From: Seison nebaliae
Lineage: Eukaryota > Rotifera > Pararotatoria > Seisonacea > Seisonidae
DNA: 64,000 nucleotides
Direction: 5' to 3'
NCBI GenBank assembly: GCA_023231475.1
Contig: JALJEE010001801.1
Coordinates: 1-64,000 of the forward strand
Shown: positions 1 to 10,763 of the stretch, piece by piece
Position numbering within the stretch: position 1 is the stretch's first letter
Layout of the letters: every line of letters begins with the position of its first letter
Program-made: the position numbers and the translations under genes
Notes under the pieces: generated by a model
Told to the model about the DNA's origin: nothing
Seen by the model: the letters and a program-made list of their open reading frames with translations, nothing else
Databases searched by the model: none

Positions 1-802
1 TTATCGCCTTATATTGATACGAATTAATTCGTTCTTGAAATATTCATTTACTTAAGATTATTATTCGTTTTAATTGTCATTTAATAGAATTATATTAAAA
101 TTTATTCACATCAATTCATCTCTATTTCCACATTCACTTCATACTTCCTAATTAGTTAGAATCTAATTAGATAGACATATTTTATAATCTGTCACACTCA
201 AAGAATATATGATAATCCAATCTTCATACAAAAAATTTATATAAAATTTTATTACCAGTAGAAACAGTTGAACATTGTAAAAAATAAAAAATGGAATTTG
301 GATCAGTTCTAGAACAAGAATAACATGTGAAACGAAAATATTTTTTTCTGATCGACAAACTTTGACTCTTTAATATCTAAAAAGTACTTTAGTTTATTTC
401 TTTATTCATGTTTATTTTCTTCTCACACTAATTGGAATTGTTGAATTGTTAAGAAATGGATATCGATATCAAATGGTTCATTTGAAGGATATTAATTGAT
501 ATGACGAAAAATTAAAAAAAAAATTTTTTTTAAGATAATTCAAAATTTTGTTTACAAATTTCTCTAATAATGAAAAGTTTTCTAATAACCGATTTTATCG
601 GATTCATTTACAGGTAACTAAGACAACTGTCAAATAATGAGGTTGTTTGTTGAAGAAATGGAAATATTAATATGTATCATCAAAAAAAAAACTTATAAAT
701 TTCTTCGACCGTCATCGTTGACGGACAAAAATGAACAACTTTTCTAACAATAAATACCAATCATCTTTTTCAGGAACGGTACAAGAATTATTTCAATCAA
801 CT
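1..802. other. AT-rich flank without a recognised gene
   Basis: No coding region, RNA gene or repeat that I can support. It is strongly AT-rich with short homopolymer runs. Its right end is presumably the promoter and 5' UTR of the secreted-protein gene starting at 803. The frame is open a little upstream of that start (from 731), but the signal peptide begins at the ATG at 803. Confidence 0.5.
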
Positions 803-3668
803 ATGAAGTATTCATTCGTTTTATTCGTTTCAATTTTCACTTTCATCTCAACGGAACATTTGGGGGATGACATCGATGGAATTCGTTCACTTTCGATTAA
901 TAAATTGGATCTAAATTTTTTATTTTTTCCAGCTACCAAAGAAGAAATGTTAACAGTGAACGTTTTGAAGAATAATACGTTCCGAGTTAAAAACTTTCTC
1001 GGATCTCTAATTGATTCGGTGAAAGCGATGAGCAAACTTCAGAGCAGTTCGATTTTTTCAAAATATTCAAGGAAATAAAAATAATTTATTCAATCCAGAT
1101 CAAACGGAAGCGAAAGTATGGCTAAAAAAACTCCACATCAGATTTCCTACGATCAGTTGAAATTTTCTTTCTTTAAAAAAAACAACAAATGAACATCATT
1201 GACAGAACGATGGACATCGAACGAATTGAAGAAGAAAACGGAGGAATTTACAAAAACTCGATCAAAAAGGAAAATTGATGAATTAGATCTTGGTTAATGG
1301 TCACTTTCACGCAACTCCTTTCATCTTTTCCATAGAACGAATGATAATTCAGTTGCGAAAATTATACAGAAATCGAAAGATGAAACCAAAGTTTTGTTCG
1401 GAAGAAATGAACGAACGATTTCTTTATTTGAATTATCAGATCGCACGATACCGTTAATTTGCTCAATTTTCAATTACTTTTTTTCCATACCGTTTTATGG
1501 TTATTGTCAGAGGAAGAAATTCGTTTGAAAGCCCTCCAAATCATCGGATTGGACAAGACGAAGAGTTGTTAGAAATTTTAAAAATTTTCATAATTTACAT
1601 TTCAAACAACTTTTCAGTTCTCACCATTTGCCCACAGGAAATCTTCTACTTGAGTTTTTTTTTCTGTATTTAAGTTCATTCTTATTCCAATTTTATTCCA
1701 ATTTTATTAGAACGTTATCTCTCTTTGTTATTACGTGGGACAACGGAGAAGAAATATGTTTATATGAGATTGATCTCAAGTTCTATTTTTGATTTGTCTG
1801 ATGGAAAATTGATGTGACGTCTATCTAGAATTGGAATTGCAAAATGAAGAGTTAATTTCAAAACAGGCCTTAGTCGACAGTTCTCGATTTGTTTCGGTTT
1901 GTCAATTTAAATTTCTTTCAGTTATTTCGAGTGGTGAAGCTGATCGAGAGATGAAATTGATTTATAAACAAATTGACTCGATTCTCAAAAGTTTTTCTTA
2001 TTTTGAATATGGAAAAAATATTTTATAAAATCTTTTCAGCATTCAGTTTAATTCCTGCTCGTATTCTGGCGGTGAAGATCGCTCTGATTCGTTAGGAGAA
2101 TTTGTTGAATAGACAGGAAAACTAAAATTTTATTTCAGTGAAACAAATCGATGATCTGAATAGTAAAATCAACCGAATCAAATTGATGGCACAAGGAAGC
2201 GGTTTATTCAAAGAGAAACCGTTACATATTTGCACCGATGTTAGTTACATGTGCAAGACGTCGTCCAAATGTTCAATGGAAGCGGTGTGTAAAACAGCCG
2301 GAGATCATCTATTTCCATTAACTCACTCCATCTACGATCCGACAAACGAACATAAAGAAGGAATTAAAATTTTCCCCTCAAAGTTCATTTTCGTCAAATT
2401 TCCCCCTCCCAAATTTCTCTATGATACACATTAAGATTAAGCAAGAATGTTGGATTTTTATCTTCCTCATATAAGATCGATTCGTTATCACAAGAACAAA
2501 TCGACAAGACTCTCGAAGGCAACCATACGTTGAGTCCAGATAACGCCACGCAAATATTCACCGGTGTCTGTTAGACATTTTTGTAGATGGCGCGGCCATT
2601 TTCGTCCTATTTCCGTATTGAACAGGTCTCCCCTCATACATCACAGAAATTTCGTCGAAACAATTAGAAATTTTGAATAATTCCGGATTGGTCGTTGATC
2701 ATTCAACTATCTTCCCCATCAGTAATCGATTGCCAATTAGTCAATCGATAACTTTCAATAATTTCACTGGTTTGGACTGTATGAAAACGAAAGATTGCGC
2801 AACTGCTTCCGTTCAGATCACTTATGATCGAGTTGTTACGATTAGTACGAACAAATCGAGTAATGAAGTCAGTCGATTCAATTTGGCCTGTTATTATTTC
2901 TAATTATTTAATTATTATTTTTTAAATTTATTCATTTAAATTGCTTCTATTTTTGGGTAGTTATTGCACATGATCCGGTTAGATCTCATCCACTTCTCTG
3001 GACATCGGGTGAACAATTCGACACTTATATTCGGGCGAAATCCCGATCGGCCCAACCAAATTCTTGTCGACTGTTACCCAACACACTCTATGTAGGTTAG
3101 TCCAATTTAAAATTAGATTAATTCAAATAAAATTCAAACAGAATATGTCACTACCGGTTATGAAACGTGTGACAATTCGTTAGAAATGTTAAATCACAAA
3201 ATGAATCTGACTGGAATGTCAGGCAATGTCAGTGCCGGTTTCTTTTTACAATTTGATTTCTCCCATCACATCTCTCTCATATTTCCATTCGAAGCAATCA
3301 TCGCCACTTGGTATCAATCACAGGATATGGGTGAACAATTCAACCGAATGTGGTCGAATGCCAACGCTAAATTTGAAGCGTTGACAATGCAGTACATCAT
3401 TTATCTGAATGACACGGGCAGTATCACAGCGTCGTCAGTTCAATTTGCTGGCGTTACATTGGACGAGAAAGAATTGTATGAATTCACCAATTGTGTCCGT
3501 CAGAATGAAACGATCGATATCAACGGAACGGCAACATTCAAAGACGGATTCAAAGTAAGTGGACTCGACATGGTTAATCTGTCCAAGAAGACACTTGCCA
3601 ATAACGTTAAAGGTATTTATCCGGTCGTACTACCAACGGACGTCGATCCAGCAACATGTAAATTTTAA
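803..3668 (+). CDS. Secreted protein of unknown family, about 600 aa, many tiny introns
   Basis: I do not recognise the family. The start at 803 is chosen because it opens a clear signal peptide (MKYSFVLFVSIFTFIS). The coding sequence is broken into roughly 15 exons by introns of about 45-80 bp with GTT/GTC..AG borders. Joining, for example, intron 869-920 (GTTCAC..CCAG) or the one ending with AATCCAG near 1098 keeps one frame to the stop at 3668. The middle part has a Lys/Arg-rich helical stretch (SKRKIDELDL) and a predicted coiled coil (KQIDDLNSKINRIK). It is followed by a cysteine-rich patch (CTDVSYMCKTSSKC) and a C-terminal region with several N-glycosylation sequons (NETID, NGTAT, NLSK). 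All this suits an extracellular or cuticle/egg-type protein, which is inference. The borders around 2394-2475 are the least certain. Confidence 0.55.
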
Positions 3669-4124
3669 ACGATATTATCAAATTCAACAGAAAATTTCAA
3701 GCTTAAGAATTTCTTCAATTTTTATTCTTTATCAATAAATGAAATTAATTTGCTTCATCTCTTCATTTACTCAAAAAGTACAAATCATTAACCATAATGA
3801 CGATAAATTAATGATAATTGAAAATTATGTTTTTGAAATTTTCCATTCGTATGTAAATAAAAGAAATATAATAAATTTGACGAAAATTGAAAAGTTTATA
3901 GAAAAGATAATTTGAGTTTAAAAAAAATGTTTCTATCAAAAAATTTACTTAAAATTATTTTTAACTTAATACCTAATACCTAATACCTAACAAATTTCTA
4001 TGAATTCGTCTTTTGTGAATTATTGGAAGGAAATAATTTGAAAGAATGAGATATAAATTTATTTCAGATTATCTACAAAACCATCAAAACGGTTTCATGA
4101 ATTAGTGACGCGACCCAAAATAAA
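3669..4124. other. AT-rich intergenic spacer
   Basis: This is a spacer between convergent genes. I see short A/T runs and a small direct repeat of CTAATAC near 3970-3990, and no gene. Confidence 0.5.
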
Positions 4125-5141
4125 TTAGACTAGTAGCACAGCATTGATACAACCATCATTTTCAGGATTGTTAGTGATTTGTGCATATTTTCCCCAGACA
4201 ACTTTTCCCGTTGGTGTCACTAAACCCAACTCGCTGACATTCACTTCAATAATCGTTCCTTTCGTCATTACTCCGAGGGAGGTGAATGTGGTGGAAGAAG
4301 GATTCTTCTTCACTCCAATTATTCCCAATTGGAATGTCGTCCTCAATTCGGGATGAGTGACATGAGCCTTCTTATATCGTAGTGCCATCGGTCGAATGAA
4401 TCGTTCGTATTTCGGCGGTTTTCTCGTAAAACCATCACCAACGAACGTCGCTTTCGTTACCATTCGTTTCCAAGCGGATCGTCTCGTTTTTCCCGTTCGT
4501 ACAACTTTAAATGTTTCCGAATTACTCACCGTCGCCACTTTCGGTAACGGTACCGTCCATTTTCCCTATGGAATCGATTAATCAAAATTCAAAAATTTTT
4601 TCAAAAAAATTCAAACAGCTTTTTCTTTCCGTTTCTGTTTGATCATATTCGATAATACTTTCGATGACGATACATCATTCCTATCTAACAAATAAGTTGG
4701 CAGAGCATTTTTATCTTCTTTCTCGATTGTTACATCAATTTCTTTCTCTTCATTTTCTTTCAATCTAAAAATAATTCGTCAAATACAAATCATGAAAAAT
4801 TTTAAAAACGTTTTCTTCATTTGAATCTTTTCATTCCTTCGCTTCTTATTCACTATCTTCGCTCTATCAATCATAATTGAGAGATGGAAATACAAATTAA
4901 TTTTAACTTCAATCCTCGAAGACGATGTGCATTTTTCGCTCGAATTTTCGGTAATCGAGCCTCCTTCTTTCGTCTGTGAATTTGAGAGTTAGAACAAATC
5001 GAATTCCATTCATAAAATTAACTTTTTTTCGAAATGATCAAATCGATGACCATATCTCTTACGAAACAATTCAATATGTTCGTTTTGCGGCTGATGAGAA
5101 ATCAAGATGAAAATGACAATTAATAGAAATTACTAAACCAT
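4125..5141 (-). CDS. NSA2: NSA2 ribosome biogenesis protein
   Basis: NSA2 is a nucleolar factor of the eS8-like family needed for 60S pre-ribosome maturation. Six exons can be placed: 5141-5139, 5090-5023, 4973-4908, 4863-4810, 4764-4617 and 4565-4125. They sum to 780 nt, i.e. 259 aa, matching the family's usual 260. The N-terminus [16 protein letters not shown], the block [23 protein letters not shown] and the C-terminal core ([55 protein letters not shown]) are nearly identical to what I know of animal NSA2. The five introns are 44-51 bp. The first coding exon contributes only the ATG. A CACGTG box touches the start codon. Confidence 0.95.
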
Positions 5142-5147
5142 CACGTG
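5142..5147. promoter_or_regulatory. Canonical E-box CACGTG next to the NSA2 start
   Basis: The palindrome CACGTG ends directly upstream of the NSA2 initiator ATG. CACGTG is the Myc/Max and USF core site, and Myc drives ribosome biogenesis genes in animals. It may lie in the 5' UTR, and function is inferred only. Confidence 0.35.
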
Positions 5148-5664
5148 TGGGGATAAAGGAAAATGAATGAAAAGCCAAATATTTAAATTTAATTAAATTT
5201 AATTTTTTATTTATATTCATTTATGAAAAAGTTTTATAAAATGATCTAATCATAACTAAAAAGTTGATTTTTCTATTTTATTTATTTGAAAATTTATGAA
5301 AAAAAATATTATTAATTTATCCTTAACGGAGAAATGAAATTTCCACTTTTAAATTTTAAACTTTCCATAAATATCTGGTAATTCACTAATAAATATAAGT
5401 TGCTTATTGATCGAGTGATGTTAATAAAGAATGATTGTGGAATGACTTTATTCAAACAACAATAACCAGAAGTGATTGAGTAATGTGTTTTAAATTAAAT
5501 TTTCCTTTCGGTTAAATTTTGATGGAATGATAATAAAACGGAATTTTAAATTAAATAATGTGAAATATTGGAACAGTTAAGTGAGGATGTGAGATGGAGA
5601 CGAACTGAATGAAAAAACTGAATTAGATTAATGAAAATAATTTTTTTCGAAATTGTGAAAAATA
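5148..5664. other. AT-rich intergenic spacer
   Basis: Upstream of NSA2 and downstream of the coiled-coil gene. Nothing is recognised apart from A/T-rich low-complexity sequence (e.g. repeated AATTAAATTTAATT near 5190). Confidence 0.5.
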
Positions 5665-7519
5665 TCAATTGTTGATACGATTGCGTAGAATGTCATGAAA
5701 ATCCGTCTTCTGATTTTCCACCTTCTCCTCACATTCAGTCATGTTGATGGTGGTGGAAAGATCGTCGAATAGGTCATTGAGAGACGGTTTTGTTACCGTT
5801 ATATTGCACATTTCTAAAGTGACGGATTCGGTAGGAACAACGATAAAGTCGTCCAATCGCCACTTTTTCCGTTGTTCCAATTCCTCTATTTCCTCTTTGT
5901 CGTCACTGTCGAAGATATTCTCTTTATTTTCTTGATCATCATTCAACCATTCTAAATCATCAGCGTCACTCAATTCTTCATCAACATTTGAAGTAATTTC
6001 TCCAATTTCAGGTGAAGAAAAATTTATTAAATTATTATCTGAATTATTCTCTAAATTATTATCTGGATTTATTTTTTTAATTTCATTTGATTTTTCTCCT
6101 GAAATCTTCGTTCTTTCAACACATTTTAATGTTCTTCGTTTCTCTTCATCGGAATTTTCTTTTAGTTTTATTTTCTTCTGTTCATTCGGACAAATACGTT
6201 CAAATTGAATATCACGTTGACTCTGTTTCGTCATAATTCGAGTCATCGTACTCGATGACAATTCGTCACGAGGAGATGTTAATTTCCGTTTCTTACAATT
6301 ATCATCTGGTGGTTTGTGAGGAGATCGATCTGTCGATCTGTAACTTCTCTCACTGTAATGATAACGACGATGATTATTGTATGTTGTAAAATGATGACGA
6401 TTATGAGAATAATTATTATCATGTTTATTTTTTAATGATGATTCATCATCATCTTTAAGATGTAAATATTGAATTTCATTCCATTCCACTGTGTCACTTA
6501 TTTCACCTTCTTCTTTTTCACTTTCTTCTTTTTTTTCATTTTCTTCTTTTTTTAATTCTTTTTTTTCATTTTCTTTTTTTCGATGACGATCTTCTCTTTT
6601 CCGATATCGATCTTCTTTTCTATATCGAATTGCATCTTGATGATGCTCATCTCCTTTCCGACGAATATCTTCTTCTTTATGATGTCGATCATCATTAACC
6701 AATTTATCATGTCGATGACGATGGTCTCGTTCAAGAGGATGACGATGATCATCTTTCCGAGAATGTTCCTCTTTCTCTCGTCGATGTCGATGTTCTTTCT
6801 CTATACGTCGTTGTTCACTATTCTCTGCACGATGACGTCGATCCTTCTCCCGATGACTCCGACCCTCATTGTGATGATGATGGTAATGATGATGGTTTCG
6901 ATCGAATCTACCACAATCATAATGTCGCTCTTCTTTCGACGGATTCGAATGATCACCATCTTGATCAGATGAACGTCTAAAACTTCTTTCTTTTCTTTCA
7001 TCAATCACCTTCTCTTCTACTTTCATACAAATTTCTTCTTTTCCATTTTGACGATTTTCCTTTTGAATTATTTCATTCTCTCGTTTCACTTCCAATGTTG
7101 GAGACGCGTTAACAGTGGGAAAATTGAGGAATTCTTCTTTCGGAGAATGCTCTCGCTTTTCTGGAAAAGTTCGACCGATCGTCATTAACATTCGACTCAT
7201 ATCGTTCGTTACGAAAGATAAATATTTCTTCATCGATTCAATTTTCAGTTTGAGTTCTGAATAATTATCAGTGTTCGTCCGTAAATTGGAGACGGTCTGC
7301 TCCAACGACTCCACTCGATTTCGAAGACGTTCACATTCTCCCTCCAATCGCCCGTTATCTGCCTCCAGTCGCTCATTTCTGACAATGAGAGTTTGAATTT
7401 CTTTCAAAATTCCACTGGACATACTTCGAATTCTGTAAAATGTACTTCATTGTGCATTTGTTCCGCATAGACTCATCTTCATTTACTTACGTCTTTCTCT
7501 TCTCATTCACTTTCTCCAT
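5665..7519 (-). CDS. Coiled-coil protein with a long Arg/His/Glu-rich (RS-like) domain
   Basis: Two exons, 7519-7491 and 7432-5665, join in frame across a 58 bp GTAAGT..ACAG intron to give 598 aa starting MEKVNEKRKT. Residues about 15-95 form a coiled coil (ERLEADNGRLEGECERLRNR). Residues about 140-330 are a repetitive charged region of RH, RE, HR and EK dipeptides with a run of histidines. This is followed by acidic patches (EEGEISDTVEW, SDADDLEWLNDD). Alternating basic and acidic dipeptides of this sort occur in nuclear speckle, splicing and transcription proteins, so a nuclear role is likely, but I cannot name an orthologue. The 585-residue frame beginning at 7422 is simply exon 2 read from an internal Met. 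Confidence 0.6.
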
Positions 7520-8249
7520 TTTCTTTCACGACTCTTTCCAAATTTAAGCTTAATCTTCTATTTATCAATTCTAATAGCTAATTCGTTCCTCATCTCACGC
7601 ACACAAACGTGACCTTCGTTAACAATTCGTTATCTCCTTCCTCAAATTCAAGCTCACATTTCCAACATAACATTTTATCATACAAAATGTTAATAATTAA
7701 TCGAAATTCCATTCACTCCCTAACAACAATTACTTCGTACAATTATTCGATTCTCACTTCAATTTCATCAATACGACTCTATTTAACAACGTTTCTAAAC
7801 GCATCTAAAAAGGACACGAAAATTCCTGTTTCTATCCTTCATCAGTCAACGATTATGATTCGGATGAGGAGAACAAGAGATAATGTTCCTCTCACTCAAA
7901 AACGATATGAAAATTGGAATATAGTGGTTACTGAATACCTTCTTGAGAGTTCTTGATTGTGAGACACAAATCCGACGATATAATTCGGGAATATTAGCAT
8001 GGGAAGAAGAACCTTTAATGATAGCAATGATTAGGAAATTTCTAAAATTTATTTTAGACAGTTTATAAAAGAGAGGATACATTATCTTAAACTCGGAGTC
8101 TGTTAATCCAATGATGATACTGGTACACCAACCATTAAGGCTGGGGGAATGATCCATGATCGTTAAATGATAAGGATCGATCCTTCTATACATTTTGGAA
8201 AAAAAATCCAGACTCCAAACGATTCCTATATATACATTGGATCGATCCT
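7520..8249. other. Intergenic stretch left of the hAT element
   Basis: Open frames are present on both strands but none looks conserved. Two copies of the palindrome GGATCGATCC (near 8172-8183 and 8238-8249) and an ACTCCAAACGA motif also found in the hAT end (near 8212) suggest older copies of the same repeat family. Confidence 0.35.
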
Positions 8250-8338
8250 AAGTACGAGCCACAGTCATAGTTAGGATCGACTCCAAACGACGTGTTGGAT
8301 TTCAACTTCAACTGAAAATATTTTATTGAAAGTAACTT
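8250..8338 (+). repeat. Left terminal inverted repeat of the hAT element
   Basis: It starts AAGTACGAGCCACAGTCATA and ends ATTGAAAGTAACTTT. The outer 28 bp and inner 38 bp are inverted relative to the right end with only three mismatches. The 22 bp core (8279-8300) is not inverted. Confidence 0.8.
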
Positions 8339-8340
8339 TC

Positions 8341-9359
8341 AGTTTTATCTAAACAGTGTATAACGAATGTAATCATTGCGATTACGTTATTCGAGAGAAG
8401 GCAAGTACTTCAAGTCTTTGGAAACATTTGGAATCGAAACATCCTACGTCATATGAATAGGCTAAGAGCATGAATGATTCGCAAATAGTATGCAACAATT
8501 TAATCACAGTATTGATCTCTACTAATTAAGTTGCTCCCTCGATAGTGGATGGAATTTTCAAAGAATTGTTAGAGAAAGGATATTCAAAGAAAAGATTGGA
8601 ATTACCGAGTCGAAGAAGCATTATGGAAACGCACGTTGTGAACTTGAATAATAATTTGGAGAACTTAACTGAAATATGGGAGGACAGAAAACTGTCGATC
8701 ACCAGTGATTGTTGGAGTCACATTCGTTCAAGATTCTTAACTTTTTCCGTTAGAACGTTGGATATCGAAGGGCATGTCATGAAATTTTGTCCCGAGTCAT
8801 ATCGTTAAATATTTCTCCTGAAAGACAGCGGAGAACATTAGTGAAAAACTTGAAGATCTACGAGAAAAATATTCGATTGCGAAGAAAAATGTTGTGAACA
8901 TTCGTTCCGATTCGGCGTTAAATATGATTGCTTCATTCAGGAATTACACACATACTGGATGTATTATTCACACATATCAACTTGCGATAAAAAAGTGCAT
9001 AGACATCAATATAGAAATAAAAGAATTGTTACAAGAATGCAAAAAGGTGGTTAATTATGTTCGAAACTCTCCGCTTCGTTCATTCCCATTGAATTGAGAG
9101 AAACTCAACTATTATTGGAAGAGCCGACCGTCGCCATTAAACAAGATGTCGTTAGAGATGGAATTGGACATACGAGATGATAAGTTCGATCAATAAGAGT
9201 TACGAAAGTTTATCGATATTAATTGATAATCTGCCATCGAAATCGAATATAAAAGAGTTATTGGCAGTATTTTCTCCAATATATCAAATTAACATGGAGA
9301 TAATGAAGGATGACATTTTTTCAACTTTCGCAGTGTTTCAGGCAGTGTTTCAAGGATAA
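8341..9359 (+). pseudogene. Broken hAT transposase with BED zinc finger
   Basis: Near 8355-8450 the plus strand encodes a BED finger (CNHCDYVIREK, then LWKHLESKHP: C-x2-C ... H-x4-H). Three further open pieces follow at 8545-8808, 8894-9097 and 9177-9359. They carry hAT-family phrases: ITSDCWSHIRSRF (the LTTDxWTS-like block) and SDSALNMIASF..GCIIHTYQLAIKKC (the DNAxNM..CxxHxLQLxV block). The pieces lie in different frames with stops between them, so this is a decayed gene. Confidence 0.7.
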
Positions 9360-9627
9360 TGATTTATCGATCTTAACTTTTCTGCATTCTAATAAAGATC
9401 TTTTGATAAAGAATTGGCGAAATTATGTACAACCTAGACAATAATTTCTTTTTCACTCGTTTTTTTACAATCTTTTTTAATATTTAATTTTAACCTGTTT
9501 ATTTTACAAAATTACTGAATTATCAGAAAAAATATGATTTTAAATACAAAACAAATCAAACCATCTTGTAGCCCTTAAAAAATAGACCTTAAACATATAT
9601 AACTTGATACTGTTTACATAAAATTTA

Positions 9628-9714
9628 AAGTTATTTTCAATAAAATATTTTCAGTTGAAGTTGACTCCAAACGACGTGTTGGATCCATCCTAAGTATGAC
9701 TGTGGTTCGTACTT
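9628..9714 (-). repeat. Right terminal inverted repeat of the hAT element
   Basis: Read on the minus strand it begins AAGTACGAACCACAGTCATA, matching the left end. Its core at 9663-9684 is in the same orientation as the left core, i.e. flipped relative to the flanking arms. Confidence 0.8.
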
Positions 9715-9756
9715 GAGCATCTTAATCGAAATCGATTTAATATTGAGCACTGAAAT

Positions 9757-10506
9757 TTATTTAATTAACTGATAAATTAATTGTGGTTTAACAATTCCAT
9801 CAGACGAGAGAAATGAATCGATTTTCGAAGAATTTAATATTCTCATTTTGGAATTACCGACAATTATTTCGGAAACGATTCGATATGAGGGAATAATAAT
9901 GTAAATTGGAATATTGAGATGAGTGGCCACTGAACAAAAGGGAATTAAATCCTTCCTGATCAATGCGTCACCATCTGTCCTCACTAAGTAGCAATCGATA
10001 ATTATACAATGAACATTGGACAATTGTTGGAAATGATTATCATTTCCGTCCATTTTCATTTGACGAACATTTAACAATTTGTTGGTGAACTCTTCCAATA
10101 ATTGGGAGGGTGACGAATTAATAAGTATAATTCGATCACAATTCTCTTTCTTCCAATTGAATGAACTGTTCAATCGAATAATATCTTTCGTCTGTGAATG
10201 GACGTCATCGAATGTCGCTTTCCGATCACCACCATTCGCTATCACCAAATTGCATAGGGAATTGATCAGCGAACTTTTCAGATGAGGCAAATGACGAGCG
10301 AGAACGTCTGCTAATAATTCGTATTCGTCCGAATGATAATCGAGAAAAATTTGAAGAATCTCCAAAATTTCTTTGGAATCGACAAAATTCTTCTTTTTCG
10401 ATCGACTGTTAATGTGATGAAAGTCAGTTGATTGAAGTTGATCGATGAGATGTTGTTTCGTTTTCAAATATTCATTGATGTCACTCCAATCGGAGGAATG
10501 TAACAT
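9757..10506 (-). CDS. Divergent eIF2B alpha/beta/delta-family protein (eIF2B-beta-like)
   Basis: A single exon of 249 aa. After an all-helical N-terminal half (DYHSDEYELLADVLARHL) comes DRIILINSSPSQLLEEFTNK, which corresponds to the EVIMTIGFSRTVEAFL strand-helix of eIF2B-beta. The stretch CYLVRTDGDALIRKDLIPFC..THLNIPIYIIIPSYRI corresponds to the TILANGALRAVTGT..AKHHSTPLIVCAPMFKL block. The end, SSDGIVKPQLIYQLIK, fits the family's C-terminal IGGNAPSYIYRLMSELY. eIF2B is the exchange factor for eIF2. The protein is about 100 residues shorter than usual because the segment between the two Rossmann-like strands is missing, so it may be a diverged paralogue. The start at 10506 follows an E-box region and no upstream exon is evident. 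Confidence 0.5.
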   Translation of the reverse strand: MLHSSDWSDINEYLKTKQHLIDQLQSTDFHHINSRSKKKNFVDSKEILEILQIFLDYHSDEYELLADVLARHLPHLKSSLINSLCNLVIANGGDRKATFDDVHSQTKDIIRLNSSFNWKKENCDRIILINSSPSQLLEEFTNKLLNVRQMKMDGNDNHFQQLSNVHCIIIDCYLVRTDGDALIRKDLIPFCSVATHLNIPIYIIIPSYRIVSEIIVGNSKMRILNSSKIDSFLSSDGIVKPQLIYQLIK

Positions 10507-10547
10507 ACTCCTTTTATAAAGAAGAAATTATCTGCATTTTCATTTGA

Positions 10548-10553
10548 CACGTG
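10548..10553. promoter_or_regulatory. E-box CACGTG upstream of the eIF2B-like gene
   Basis: A CACGTG palindrome lies about 42 bp upstream of the eIF2B-like start codon. It is the second such box near a growth-related gene in this window. Function is inferred. Confidence 0.3.
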
Positions 10554-10763
10554 AGAGGGGAGGAAGGGAAAACAATTATTTTATGTGGGAAATTTATGAA
10601 ATGAAATTATGCAGATGACATCTCTATTTATCCAAAAGAAGAATGATTCAGACGAAGGAAGAAAAAAAACAGAGAAAATTATATATAAAAGTCCAAGAGT
10701 TTTTTTTTATTCTCTCATTCACAACAATTAATTTTCACATTTCAAACATTCAAATTTGAACGA

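Larger units (their letters stand above)
8250..9714 (+). mobile_element. Degenerate hAT-type DNA transposon, about 1.46 kb
   Basis: The element is bounded by long imperfect terminal inverted repeats (8250-8338 and 9628-9714). Inside, on the plus strand, are remnants of a BED zinc finger and of a hAT transposase catalytic region. The transposase is broken by several stops and lacks a recognisable C-terminal hATC dimerisation block, so it cannot be autonomous. It sits 42 bp beyond the stop of the eIF2B-like gene. I could not settle an 8 bp target duplication by eye. Confidence 0.75.

Noticed and set aside
6552-7004. Plus- and minus-strand frames rich in Ile/Met/Ser over the charged gene
   Set aside because: Out-of-frame readings of the Arg/His/Glu-rich coding repeats of the 5665-7519 gene.
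7846-8193. Possible decayed duplicate of the eIF2B-like gene on the minus strand
   Set aside because: Only one short block (about 30 bp around ATATTCCAATTT) resembles the gene. Flanking sequence does not align, so it is probably chance.
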